Shown here piece by piece: positions 1 through 9,713 of a stretch of DNA of 64,000 nt; position 1 is the stretch's first letter, and every line of letters begins with the position of its first letter. Below the pieces are notes generated by a model. The model was not told the DNA's origin and ran no database searches. It saw nothing but the letters and a program-made list of their open reading frames with translations. Origin of the DNA: Isochrysis galbana (taxonomy: Eukaryota; Haptophyta; Isochrysidales; Isochrysidaceae); NCBI GenBank assembly GCA_018136815.1, contig CM030935.1, positions 1-64,000 of the forward strand, given 5' to 3'. A program made the translations under genes and the position numbers.

Positions 1-984
1 TCCCGTACGCCAAGAGGCGCGCGGGGGAGGGGGGGTGGGGGTGGGGATGGGGGTCGGAGGCGGAGGCGGGCGGGGGGACGCTTTCCTTGCCTGCAAAACT
101 CACGTGTCACGTGTCACGTGCGCCCCAAAAAAGTTTCGTTACATGGGGGACCCTTCTTCGGATGGGATGGACTCCTCGCGCGCGACGCGCCCCCAAGCCG
201 CGTCGAAATCGGCCGTAGCGGTGCCCGAAAGCACGCGCGCTAACGGTTAGCTAACGTCCGCCGCCGGAGGCCGGAGAGCCCAACTTGACGGGTCGAGCAT
301 GACCACTGGCTCGATATGCGACGATTCGGAAGGGAAACGATCGGCGGAAGGCGCGGCGAAGGTGGCCGGGAGTGATGGAATGACGGGCTGGACCACCTCC
401 TCAGCAGAGAAAGGCGGGAGGACGGGCTTGGGTGAGGGCGAGCGCGACGACGGAGCGGAGCGCCACGATATAATCCAACGGCCAACACCTGAGGGGGAAT
501 CAGGGTCACACATGGGGGCGGTTCCTTGCACCGGCGATACCTGAACGCGCGACTTAGCCTAAAAACGCGAGGAGCACGCAAGGAGGTAAGTAAGCCAGGT
601 GAGGGGCAAGCAGGAAGCAGGCGACAAGGGAGGCGACAAAGGAGGCGAGGCCAAAGAGGGCGAATGGGCGAATGTAGGACCCTGCGACGGTGACTAGTGG
701 CTAGCCTGCAAGGAGGGAACATAGAAACGCAAACAACTTCTAAAACAAAAAGGTCGATCGCGGATGCGACACAACTTCAACTTCGAACCGAGCCCGGGCG
801 CGCTACGAGACTGTTCTCGTTCATCAGCCGGGTGTCCGGCACATTTTACATTTTATATTGATATTGATTTAAAATATGCATATTGGGTAAAAATAAAATT
901 TATTCGCATGGTATGCCATCATGGCATGGTGCATGGTCCTCTTTCTCTTTCTCTTTCGACGGAACGCGACAACGCGACCTTCCC
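1..984. other. Intergenic, no gene supported
   Basis: Several short open frames cross this stretch on both strands, but none has a recognisable domain. The stretch holds G-runs near the start, a triple CACGTG motif at 101-120, an AT-rich patch at about 845-905 and a CTTT-rich tract at about 940-960. The 755-830 part (TTCAACTTCGAAC...GGGCGCGCT) loosely resembles the short direct repeat near 56.78 kb, so this may be old repeat DNA. Confidence 0.5.
101..120. promoter_or_regulatory. Three tandem CACGTG palindromes, 7-bp spacing
   Basis: CACGTG occurs three times in 20 bp with a single T between copies. CACGTG is the canonical E-box/G-box bound by bHLH and bZIP factors. Its role here is inference only: no gene start is visible close by, and the nearest supported gene begins at about 2.3 kb. 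Confidence 0.35.
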
Positions 985-1727
985 TTCCCTCTCCCTCCTG
1001 TCGCCAGCCGCCCCCTACCTACCCCTCCCCCTCCCTACCCGTTTGATAACTCAAACGGGACCTGTTTCTCACCGCGCTCCATCGGGGGGGGTGCAAAACC
1101 CCCCCATCTCCCTCTCTCCACTCTCACCCCTCGTCGTCTTTGTGGCGCGTCGCCATGCGCGCGCCCCGGCCTGCTCTCAGAGGTCCTTTGGCGGCTCCTA
1201 CCTAGGGCCAAGGGGGCCAGCAAGGGCAGCTCAGGGGCGGTGGACAGTGGATAGTGGAGCAGTGGAAGCTAGGGCTCAGCGCTCGGCCCCTGGCCCCCCC
1301 TGCCTCTCCCACGCTTGCCTCGCTGGCCATGGGAGCCACCCAATGGGCCATGTGGCCTTGTATGCCTTGCGACTAGGACTAGGGACAGGGGGGTAGTCAG
1401 CTCGAGGACAGGCCCAATGCGCAATGCGGGCGTGGGAGTGCGGCTCGCGGCCTGCGCCCACTAGCCACTAGCCACTAGGGGTCTGTCTGGGTCTTGGCTA
1501 GAATGGGATTGATGAGTGCCCAACCCTTGCATTCTTCAGATTTTTTCTTGAGTGCCCAACCCTTGCGCCGGAGGGCAAGCAGGCGCTCAACCAACAAGGG
1601 CTGGGGTTGATTGTTGATTGTAGTACTTGTACGGTCCACGGTCCCACCCCGGGGGCCGGGGGGTGTCCGCGATGGAGTGAGGGGGGCGCGAGGCCCCCAT
1701 TGAACCCCCACTTATAAAAGTAGGTTG
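985..1727 (-). repeat. Family A dispersed element, 3'-truncated copy (A1)
   Basis: This copy matches the plus-strand halves of the copies at 46646-47586 and 57575-58490. Shared parts are the CCCGTTTG...CAAACGGG hairpin near 1039, the GC-rich centre and the 5' terminus (plus strand ACTTATAAAAGTAGGTTG at 1710-1727). The element's 5' end is at 1727 and it reads leftward. The part corresponding to the element's 3' third is missing, which is unusual for a LINE-like copy. No target duplication could be identified. Confidence 0.75.
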
Positions 1728-1974
1728 TTCACGCTTCATAAATACAAATACAAATACACAATAGTAGTACATCCAATAAATAACCAATTAATTACTACAT
1801 ATGTAGGATGTAGGAGTAGGAGTATATGTGTAATTGTGGTGTTATTCATTTTTGGTATTTGGCCTCTGGCCAAACATGGTAAAAACTACGTATTTACCGT
1901 CTAGGACCTCCACAATTTATGGCCACAACCTGCAACCCTCAACCCTCAACCCGAGTCCTTATAAGTATAGTAAT

Positions 1975-2121
1975 AAGCAGATGAATAAGTAGAGCACGAG
2001 GGGAGTGGGAGTGACCACGAGGCAGCTTGGGAGGGGAAAGGTAGGGAACGGGCGCGGCTTCTGAGTAATTGACCAGTGCCACGTGCGAGGCAAGAACATT
2101 TAGAAGGTTTTCAAGCTCCAA
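1975..2121 (+). repeat. LINE 3'-end fragment (family C)
   Basis: The stretch contains GAGCACGAGGGGAGT, then CCACGTGCGAGGCAAGAAC and ends in a run like AGAAGGTTTT. This is the order seen at the 3' end of the LINE copy at 18643-20566 and in the plus-strand fragment at 18370-18567. It is a short, 5'-truncated LINE tail. Confidence 0.6.
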
Positions 2122-2309
2122 ATCGGCGTTAGCTGGCGAGCTGGCGGCTGGCGCCCCAACACTGCGTCTCCCCAGGCTACATAACCTTACTTCATCTTAC
2201 ATCTTACCGCCTATGAGCTAATAGGAGCCGTGTGGGGCATCATAGGGGTTCGTTCCGTTGCAAAATCTGTCCGAGTGAGGGGAGTGGCGTCGCGTCGCGG
2301 AGGCGTCGG

Positions 2310-3304
2310 ATGGGTCACGGAGCATCCCGACCGAGGTCAGCGAGCCGGAGCGCGCGCGCGCTCGAGCACGACGATCCATCAAGGGAGCTCGGCGCACACG
2401 CCGCCCTGCTAGATCCGCCCTCGTCTGCCTCTGAGAATCCCGTACCGTTAGGAGAGGCGGCTAGGTGTCAGTCCGAGTTTGAACCTGCCAAGCAGGTGGC
2501 ATCTCAGACAGAGCAGGGCACCCAGGGCACTGCGGCTGCACCATCAAGCGGAGGCAATTGGGAGGATTGGGACGATGACGAGGACGAGGGACATGGACTT
2601 AGACCACTCCGATTAGCTCAGGGAGTCGACGGGAAGCCCTCTCTGGAAGCGATCACAATCGCTGGACGGGCTTGCCGGACTGCAGTTGCCACATGTGAGG
2701 GTGGCAGGCTCTGCACGATTGGTGGAGACGGCGTGGCGGCATGTTTTGATACCCCTCTTGTGTGCATGCACTGCTCACACTGTGTGTATCGTTTCGCGGA
2801 TGCGCGCTGGACATCGGATGTGGATTATTTCTGGTTCCGAAACTTTGCACCCGATGCTCGCCTGCCGGAACAAGAGGTAAGAAGATTATATTGCGATCCT
2901 GCTCATGATGTCGGCATATCGCATGGCCACGCAATGCCCTTGTTGTCGCTGTGAGTGCTTGGTGTTGGAATGCTCTCCGATGATGATGCTGCGGAACGCC
3001 CACTGTCAAGACTAAGGAGTGATTGTCAATGCCACTCCTTGCCTTTTAGGCACACGACCTTGCGAAGCTGGCCGGCCGGCTTCAAGCCACCCAGCACTTT
3101 GCCGCGTACGCATGCGCTTGCTCTTGGCAGACAGTTGGAGACGCAAAGACTCTGGATCCGCTAGGCTCACCTGCTGCTCCTGAGGGTGGTGCAAGGTTGG
3201 AGGATACGGGACACCAGATGGTCAAATGGGGAAAGCAATCTATAGCTATGGGCCCAGCTCCACTCGATGGTGTGGAGGGAGGGAGCGTGAATGTGTGCAC
3301 ATAG
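2310..3304 (+). CDS. CFAP418: CFAP418/C8orf37-like ciliary protein, two exons
   Basis: The model joins 2310-2876 and 3050-3304 (273 aa), with a GTAAGA...TTTTAG intron in phase 0. The C-terminal half carries the family signature: a Cys-x2-Cys pair, an aromatic-rich block reading RFADARWTSDVDYFWFRN, then after the intron a short helix and YACACSWQTV. The order matches vertebrate C8orf37/CFAP418, a ciliary and photoreceptor-maintenance protein, although this protein is longer at the N terminus (human about 207 aa). The N-terminal third is low-complexity with an acidic Trp/Asp patch and is not recognisable. ATG 2310 is the first in-frame ATG; the frame stays open upstream to a GTG at 2232, so an upstream exon or start is possible. 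Its presence implies a ciliated life stage, which is inference. Confidence 0.82.
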
Positions 3305-3464
3305 GTTCTTCGACCAATGTATTCATGCTAGACCCGTTGAACGAGGTTGAATCAAAGATAGAGTCGAGCCCAGTAAGCATCGAAAGAGACGACGGCATAA
3401 AAATAAAAATCTGTTGCCTACAAACTACTTAAGGTCGGTTGCCTTGCTAACTACCAAAGTGGCA

Positions 3465-3740
3465 CCAGCTTATGTGTTACTCTTCGCCTCTCCTGAGGAC
3501 AACCATTGCATCACGGCGGCGTTGAAGAATACCATCTATGATTGTGCCAGCACTGTGCAGCGATTGACAAATGCTTATGCGGGCTAGTAAGACGAAGACG
3601 TACGGGTACGGGCGTTGTTTTTTTCGATGGAGGGGCCGCAGGAGGAGCTCGCGGCCAGCTAGCCCTGCGCCAGATCGCTGCATTCATCGATGTAACGCTC
3701 GTGAATGCACCCGAGGTTGCGATTTGTCGCTTTAACCGCA
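3465..3740 (+). pseudogene. Fragment of the LIM-FMN reductase gene's reductase domain
   Basis: This stretch is nearly identical in parts to 7800-8050 of the intact gene. It covers the LLFASPE...ALKN block and the following glycine/alanine-rich block, and 3630-3720 is almost base-for-base the same. It has a stop after the first block (near 3588), inserted bases near 3600 and abrupt ends on both sides, so it cannot encode the domain. It sits about 4 kb upstream of its source in the same orientation, which points to a local partial duplication that has decayed. Confidence 0.85.
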
Positions 3741-3784
3741 CCGCGGCCGCAAATCCGAATCCCGTTTTCGAGTGCGATTCGTGA

Positions 3785-4196
3785 TTCATATGCCTATGGC
3801 AAAAGCGCTACATCTTAACATCTTTCGGGAGCTCTTGGTCTTCTCTAGCGCGCATTGCGTCGACCAATGGGCGACTTAACGATCCTGAGACCATATCCGC
3901 AGGCGACGCACTAACCTACCCGCCGATTACTTGCTGACCCTGACCCTATCCAAAACCCGTCGCGGCCAGGAGGCCTACAAAGTATCGCTCGTCGCATTGT
4001 ATCCCTGGTCTCATTGCTAGTGTGACATAACACTGAGAGTTGAGTCAGATCCCCACAAACGCAAACCATCTTTTCTCCGAGAGACCATGACGCAATCATT
4101 TAGATTCGGCAGCGGCGGTCACGGGGTACGCTGTGCTGTCCCATACCCGCGAGCAAACGAGCTCGGAACCCAATCCCTGAGCACGGTCCTGCGTAC
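3785..4196. other. Intergenic between pseudogene fragment and ArfGAP 3' end
   Basis: No coding frame, RNA gene or repeat could be supported here. The ArfGAP stop codon is at 4197-4199 on the minus strand, so this should hold its 3' untranslated region. Confidence 0.5.
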
Positions 4197-5519
4197 TCAT
4201 TCGCTAGAAAGGCTTGGCATAGGCTGCTGTGAATCCCTTCTCGAAGTCTCCTTCCTCTTACGGACGGGTTGCTTCTTTTTTGCTGCCCTATACGTCTCAA
4301 GTTGTGCTTGTCTGGCGCTCCGTGCCTCAGCGGTCGCCCATCGCATCCGCACGTACTTCTCTCGTGCGTGCGCTTGGCGCTCAAGCATGGGAGAATTGGC
4401 CCGCAGCATGCGACTTGGTGGGGTGTGGTAGTACATGGCCACAGCGTGATCATTGCCCCGCGAAAGCAGCTCTACGATTGCCGACGCCTCACACCGATCA
4501 AAAACGGGCGATTTGATCCTGGAAATGGATGTGCCCAGCGAGCGGTGCGCAGCTGCGCAATTTATGCAGAGTACGACGCCCAAATTTGTTGATATCCATG
4601 CATCTGAACGCTTCTGCAACTGTGCAGCGCAGTCCGCGCAGCGCCGGTTGGCTGGCCTCAGAAGGAATTCACCCAGTTGGCGGGATAGAGCCTCAGCCTC
4701 GACGTCGCTCTCGGCGCAAACAGATATCGTCTCGATCGCCTCCAGGGTCTCTCGCGCGTGCTGTTGCTGTGCGGCTGCACGCTCCTCGTTCTTGACGATG
4801 GTTGCATACGCCTTGGTGACGCGCGACCGCACGTCGTCCACAGCTTCTACCAGCATACCGGCAGCGAATCCTATCGCCCCACCGACGACCACGCCGGGCA
4901 CGCCACCAGGAGAAAGCGCGACAGAGCCGATGAACGCGCCAGTTTCCGCCGGCGTCATCTCAGCTCCATCCTGCACAGCCGATTGTGGGTGAGCAGCTGC
5001 GGTACGGGCGGGTGCTGGCAACGACGTGGCCCCCAAACGGGCTCGCTTGCGCGCTGCCAACTGTTGACGAACGGTGGCGGCTGCCTCCTGGGCTGCCGCC
5101 GCGGCTGCTGCTGCGATCTCCGCCTCCTCCTCTGCCTCCTCATCGCTCAGCGTGGCCTTCATGTCCTCCTCTTCGTCTCCCTCCTCACTGTCCTGTGTCT
5201 CGCCCGCCTGTAGAGGCCGGTGAAATGCAGCCGCGCGGCGGAGCTCGGCCGAAGAGTGCGAGCTGGTTGTCACCTTGTCATCCTGCGAGTCCGCCGCGAG
5301 CACCGCGCCTGAGTCCGTTGAGAACGAGGCCTCCCTGCGCTCGCGCGTCTTAGACTTCTGCCTCCCCTTCTTCTTCTTCTTCTTCTCGTGGATTGTGACA
5401 AGCTGCTCGCCTCCGCGCAGACGAACGCACGGAAGAGCAACGTGCCCGCTCACGAGCTCTGCGCCAGGTGTGAGAGCAAGGAGGGCGAGAGAGAGGAAGA
5501 AGAACCCTCCCGTCGCCAT
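4197..5519 (-). CDS. ArfGAP-domain protein with N-terminal hydrophobic segment
   Basis: The product is 440 aa. Residues about 285-390 form an ArfGAP domain: a C4 zinc finger (C-A-D-C, 16 residues, C-I-N-C) followed by HRSLGTSISRIKSP, the region that holds the catalytic arginine in this family. ArfGAPs activate GTP hydrolysis on Arf GTPases at membranes. Unusually, the first 25 residues (MATGGFFFLSLALLALTPGA) look like a signal peptide or anchor. They are followed by a Lys-rich stretch, an acidic Glu/Asp region, an Ala-rich helix and a glycine-rich hydrophobic segment (PGGVPGVVVGGAIGFAAGM). Start choice: the frame opens 23 codons earlier, but 5517-5519 is the ATG directly before the hydrophobic segment. 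The C terminus is basic. It is divergent from the LIM gene and shares its promoter. The domain call is firm; the targeting is not. Confidence 0.83.
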   Translation of the reverse strand: MATGGFFFLSLALLALTPGAELVSGHVALPCVRLRGGEQLVTIHEKKKKKKGRQKSKTRERREASFSTDSGAVLAADSQDDKVTTSSHSSAELRRAAAFHRPLQAGETQDSEEGDEEEDMKATLSDEEAEEEAEIAAAAAAAAQEAAATVRQQLAARKRARLGATSLPAPARTAAAHPQSAVQDGAEMTPAETGAFIGSVALSPGGVPGVVVGGAIGFAAGMLVEAVDDVRSRVTKAYATIVKNEERAAAQQQHARETLEAIETISVCAESDVEAEALSRQLGEFLLRPANRRCADCAAQLQKRSDAWISTNLGVVLCINCAAAHRSLGTSISRIKSPVFDRCEASAIVELLSRGNDHAVAMYYHTPPSRMLRANSPMLERQAHAREKYVRMRWATAEARSARQAQLETYRAAKKKQPVRKRKETSRRDSQQPMPSLSSE

Positions 5520-6187
5520 CCCGAGTGCGCGGCCTCTCTCCTCTCTCGACTCGAGCGGAGGTGGAGGGCCTAGCGAGTAGAGAAACACGGCTACCCTTAG
5601 AAGTTAAGAGACGTTCGGACGATCCACCGATGAATGAATACCGGCGGGGGGGGAGCGTCGGCGGCGACAGGGAGGCGGGGAGAGGCCCCCCCTCCCCCTC
5701 GCGCGCCTCCCCCCCCCCCCCCCCCCGCCTTCTTCATCCCCTCTTCCCCTTCCCTTTCTTCTCTCCCCCCTTCCCCCCCCTTCTTTCTCCCCCCTTCCCC
5801 TTCCCTTTCTTCTCTCCCCCCCCCGCCCTTCTTTCTTTCCCCTTCTTCCCCTTCCCTTTCTTCTCTCCCTCCTGCCCCCCCCCTTCTTTCTTCCCTCTTC
5901 CCCTTCCCTTTCTTCTCTCCCTCCTCCCCCCCTTCTTCATTCCCCCTTCCTTCCCCTTCCCTTTCTTCTCTCCCCCCCCCCCCCCCTTCTTCCTTCCCCT
6001 TCCCCTTCCGTTTCTTCTCTCTTCTCCCCCCTCTCGTTCTTCTCGCGTTACCCCAAAAGAAGCCGACCAGCGCGCCTCCCTCCCCCCCTTCCCCCCTCCC
6101 CCCCAATCCCCTACCCCTCCCCCCCCGCCCTGCGAGCACCCCGCACCTCCCACGCCTCTCCGCGCCGAGGCCCGCGTTACGCGCACG
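5520..6187. promoter_or_regulatory. Divergent promoter region with long pyrimidine tract
   Basis: This is the only space between the divergent ArfGAP and LIM-FMN reductase genes. About 5680-6040 is an almost pure C/T tract on the plus strand (repeats of CCCCTTCCCTTTCTTCTCTCC). Similar C/T-rich tracts precede the start codons of RACK1, SCAPER, SF3A1 and, on the minus strand, pantothenate kinase. A reading frame runs through it (5525-6187) but yields only Pro/Ser/Phe low-complexity sequence, so I treat it as non-coding. Confidence 0.6.
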
Positions 6188-8179
6188 ATGGCGCACAACG
6201 GGAACACGTCCACTAGGCGCTCCTCGAGCTTCACGCGCTTTGGAGGGGGCGGAGAGAAGTGCCAGCTCTGTGGGAAATCAGTCTTTGCCGCAGAGCGGAT
6301 GGCGGCACAAGAGAAGGTGTACCATACCTCTTGCTTCCGCTGCTCGGACTGCAACGTGAAGCTCGGCGCGTCCAACTGGTGCATGGACGCCACCGGGCAG
6401 CTCTGGTGCAAACCACACTTCCAGCAAGCAATGTCCGCCTCGGGCGGCAAGTATGACTTGGGGGCAGCAGATGGCGAAACTCCGATCTCACGACGCAATT
6501 CCATGGTCGTTGCACCCGAAGCGGCACCAGCACCCGGCCCGCCTCGCACACCGGCGCCACCACTCGACCAAGGCATGTCAGCGACTGCCGCCCGGCCGGA
6601 CTCCGCTGCCCCAGCGCCAGCGCCAGCGCCAGCACGCAGCGTCATGCGCGTAATGCGCTCTTCTTCCTTCGGGCGATTTGGTGGCGGTGGTGAAAAGTGC
6701 GCTCGCTGCGCCAAGGTGGTGTACGCCGCAGAGCGGGTCAAGGCTAAAGAGCAAGTCTTCCACAATACTTGTTTTCGATGCCTCGAATGCAACGTGAAGC
6801 TCGGCCCATCATCATGGTGCATGGACTTGTCCGGCGGGATCTATTGCAAGCCCCACTTCATGCAGACCATGCGGGCCGGAGGTGGAAAGTACGACTTCAG
6901 CAGTGGGAATTCAACTCGGAATTCCAGCGCAAATCCCAGCCCAGCCCCAGTCAAGCCTCCACCACCGGCTCCAGCATCGGCCGAGGCATCTGGGTTGGTG
7001 CAGAATGCTTCGCATTCAATGTTGTCAGCACAAGCGCAGAGGGTAGCCCTTGCTACACCAGCAGCTAGTCCAAGTGCTGATGCCGGCAACGTGCAGGCGA
7101 GCAATACTGGTACGGCGCCATTCGTTAGGCATGGAGACGCCAGGACCGAATCGCCATCCGCACATCTCGCCTCACAATCGAACAGCGATCAGCCTGTTGG
7201 GCTTCAACCTCAAGCGAGCACGCTCTACATGTCCTCCTCAGTTCTTCCGGCGAAGCCGGTTATCCTAAATGCTTCCTCAGTGGTTCAAGATCGAGAAACG
7301 CCCGCGGCCGCAGCGAAGGAAGAGGACCACCCGCCTTCAGGCTCGCACTTATCGCGACATTCCCTATCTGGGTCGGTGCGGCACCGCATCCGCCGGAACG
7401 AGGCATGGCCCTCATCGAAGTCAGGGAGTGCGCCGCGCCGCACCTATCCGACGAGCTCTAACAGCGAGCTAGCGCAAGCTGCCGCCAATGATACTACGAC
7501 TACGTGGTCTGCTGATACTGGATACTTTTCCGAGAGGGTCGCCAAGCCCCCGACAGAAGACGTTTCAAACGCAGGCGCGAGCAGGAGCGACCAACTTTTT
7601 CTGGTACTTGGGGTTTGTGGATCGCTCCGCGGTGCCTCCACAAATGGTGGACTCCTGCGTGCTGCTGCGGCCCGCGTGCAGGCAATTGGCCATCAGTTTC
7701 GGTTGGCGGATATCTCTCAACTGCCTCTGTACTCGGCGGATTACGACCAAGAGGGATCGCAGGTGCCACACGCCGTAGAGACTTGGAGGAGTGCCGTGGC
7801 ATCAGCTGATGTGTTGCTCTTCGCCTCTCCTGAGCACAACTATTGCATCACGGCGGCGTTGAAGAATGCTATCGATTGGGCCAGCACTGTGCCGCGATTG
7901 GGCAATCTATGGACTGGCAAGCCGGGCGCTGTTTTTTCCGCTGGAGGGGCCGCAGGAGGAGCTCGCGGCCAGCTAGCCCTGCGCCAGATCGCTGCATTCA
8001 TCGATGTAACGCTCGTGAATGCACCCGAGGTTGCGATCTGTCGCTTCAAGGAGCAGTGCTTTGATGAAGTAACGGGGGATCTGATCTCGGAAACCTGGAA
8101 GGAGCGTGTACACGCACTGGTTGACAGGGTAATGGTTATGGCGCGCGCTATGCATGGCGCTGGACTGGGTGGCAAGTGA
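6188..8179 (+). CDS. LIM-LIM-NADPH-dependent FMN reductase fusion
   Basis: The product is 663 aa. Two LIM zinc fingers lie at about residues 25-77 and 171-223. Each is introduced by a near-identical SSSF-x-RFGGGGEKC leader and reads C-x2-C...H-x2-C-x2-C-x2-C...C-x2-H, so the pair arose by internal duplication. LIM domains bind proteins, typically in cytoskeletal or transcription complexes. A long Pro/Ala/Ser linker follows. Residues about 468-655 form an NADPH-dependent FMN reductase/quinone reductase-like flavodoxin fold: GVCGSLRGASTNGGLL (the GSLRxxSxN phosphate loop) and SPEHNYCITAALKNAIDW, the flavin-binding signature. The expected activity is NAD(P)H-dependent reduction of flavin, quinone or azo compounds. 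I know of no standard protein with this pairing. The reading frame is uninterrupted. ATG 6188 directly precedes the first LIM leader. Confidence 0.88.
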   Translation: MAHNGNTSTRRSSSFTRFGGGGEKCQLCGKSVFAAERMAAQEKVYHTSCFRCSDCNVKLGASNWCMDATGQLWCKPHFQQAMSASGGKYDLGAADGETPISRRNSMVVAPEAAPAPGPPRTPAPPLDQGMSATAARPDSAAPAPAPAPARSVMRVMRSSSFGRFGGGGEKCARCAKVVYAAERVKAKEQVFHNTCFRCLECNVKLGPSSWCMDLSGGIYCKPHFMQTMRAGGGKYDFSSGNSTRNSSANPSPAPVKPPPPAPASAEASGLVQNASHSMLSAQAQRVALATPAASPSADAGNVQASNTGTAPFVRHGDARTESPSAHLASQSNSDQPVGLQPQASTLYMSSSVLPAKPVILNASSVVQDRETPAAAAKEEDHPPSGSHLSRHSLSGSVRHRIRRNEAWPSSKSGSAPRRTYPTSSNSELAQAAANDTTTTWSADTGYFSERVAKPPTEDVSNAGASRSDQLFLVLGVCGSLRGASTNGGLLRAAAARVQAIGHQFRLADISQLPLYSADYDQEGSQVPHAVETWRSAVASADVLLFASPEHNYCITAALKNAIDWASTVPRLGNLWTGKPGAVFSAGGAAGGARGQLALRQIAAFIDVTLVNAPEVAICRFKEQCFDEVTGDLISETWKERVHALVDRVMVMARAMHGAGLGGK

Positions 8180-9045
8180 TGAACCACCGATGCTCGGAAT
8201 GAGCTGTGTGCCAACTCTTAGGTGTGATTGGTTGTTTCACACTCGCGGCTTTCAAAGTTCGCCATGCACGCTGCATTCTCCTTGCGCTGCGCTTCGGGAG
8301 GCGACATTTTGGGTTGGGTAATGGTATTGGTGTATTTGTTTTCCGACATTGAAGCCTCATTCAACCCTCTCGTTTGACCAAGAGAGGCGCGTTGTGCGTG
8401 CGGTTGACGTCGAATGTACTCGTCACACTCCGTGAGCGAGAGCGAGAGCTAATGGCCGACGCCAGATGACGGTGAGGGGAGGGAGGACAAAGGAGCTGCA
8501 ACCCTCCATGTCTATTGCTTGCAAAAAGTATGCCGACTAATACGACGTGCTGCTGGCTTGCAACCACAACAACCATCGCCGAACGAACGTCGGCGGCGGA
8601 CTAGGGGCTCCGTGTGCTCCCAGACGTGACGGGTGGTGCTCTGTTGGGTAAAGAGCGCCGACACACGTGACTTGGGGGGGGTTCCGGTGAACTAGTTGGT
8701 GTACCTCAAAGGGGGGGGGGGGGGGGCATAGGGCATAGCGACACAGCCTCTTTGCTCTTTGGAGCATCAGCCGCCAGCTCGGCGACTCTCGACACCCTCC
8801 CCACGGTCGCAAGGCCAGCCTCAATCGTCGGCATGTTGGTGTTGGCAAATGGCGCGGGTGCGCAGGTGGTGGTGTAGTGTAGTCAAAAATCAAAAATCAT
8901 CGTATAGACCATCAATAGTATAGAAAAAAACATCTGAAGATTCATCTGGGCTACACACCTTCTAGACGCCCGGCACCCACTACCGTTCCGCCGCGACTGC
9001 CCTGAATTCTTAGTTTCCCTTCACTCCACTTCCTCCCCTGCTTCC
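8180..9045. other. Intergenic, no gene supported
   Basis: The stretch holds the 3' flank of the LIM-FMN reductase gene, a G homopolymer at about 8710-8726 and AT-rich sequence near 8880-8940. Short frames on both strands show no domain. Confidence 0.5.
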
Positions 9046-9205
9046 CAACTAAGTTTATACTTAGTTCGCCCATGGGGGGGCACGAGCCCCCCTCTCTCTC
9101 CACTCTTCCCCTGCCATGGGGGAGGAACCACCCACTCTCCTGGCACGCCTGATGGCCTGCCAGGAGCACACTGCCATGCTGACCCATCCCTCTCCCCACA
9201 GGCTG
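9046..9205 (+). repeat. Family B element, 5' end only (B1)
   Basis: It starts with CAAC and the 5' hairpin AAGT-TTAT-ACTT, then CCCATGGGGGG and the CACGAGCCCCCC block shared with the B copies at 25923-26675 and 29334-30092. Homology stops near 9205, about 160 bp in. Here the stem base pair that is T-G in the other B copies is T-A, so pairing is kept. Confidence 0.75.
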
Positions 9206-9713
9206 TTGTATTCCTGCCCATCTGAAGGCTGTAGGCATGAATATTCGTGTAAGGTACGCGCTCACAATTACAATTGAACAGTTCCCCGTGTTGCCGCTGA
9301 CGCACAAGACACACAGATTCGGATTCCCCATGGTCTCAAGTCCAGGTTTGCAGATTTTGGTCTCGAAATTTGCGATTCGAATTTTTGTTTTTGCTGTTAC
9401 TATAATTGTTGGCTCGTTTAAGGTAATAAACCGGCATGACTTCGACTTCTCGTTCTGCAGTCGCTCTGCGAGACTCTCTCTCTCTCTCTCTCTCCGTCCG
9501 CCTCTCCTCGGCCGACGGCTGGAAGATTCGTCCAAAACATTCTCCGGTCTCAAGATATCTCGTGGGGGGTCTCTCCGCGCTCCGCGAGGGAAAGGACGCG
9601 ATCTCGCTCCGAGATTGGCCTCGCGCCCTCCCACGCTGCCCCGCCTTGCCCTCGGTTCCTCGCCCCCCCCCGCGGCAGGTTCTTTCCCTCGGCGTGCCGT
9701 CCGTCGCCTCCGG

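Noticed and set aside
2232-2309. Start of the CFAP418-like protein at 2232
   Set aside because: The codon is GTG, not ATG; 2310 is the first ATG in frame, though an upstream exon remains possible.
5525-6187. 221-codon N-terminal extension of the LIM protein
   Set aside because: It encodes only Pro/Phe/Ser low-complexity from a C/T tract. The ATG at 6188 leads directly into the duplicated LIM leader.
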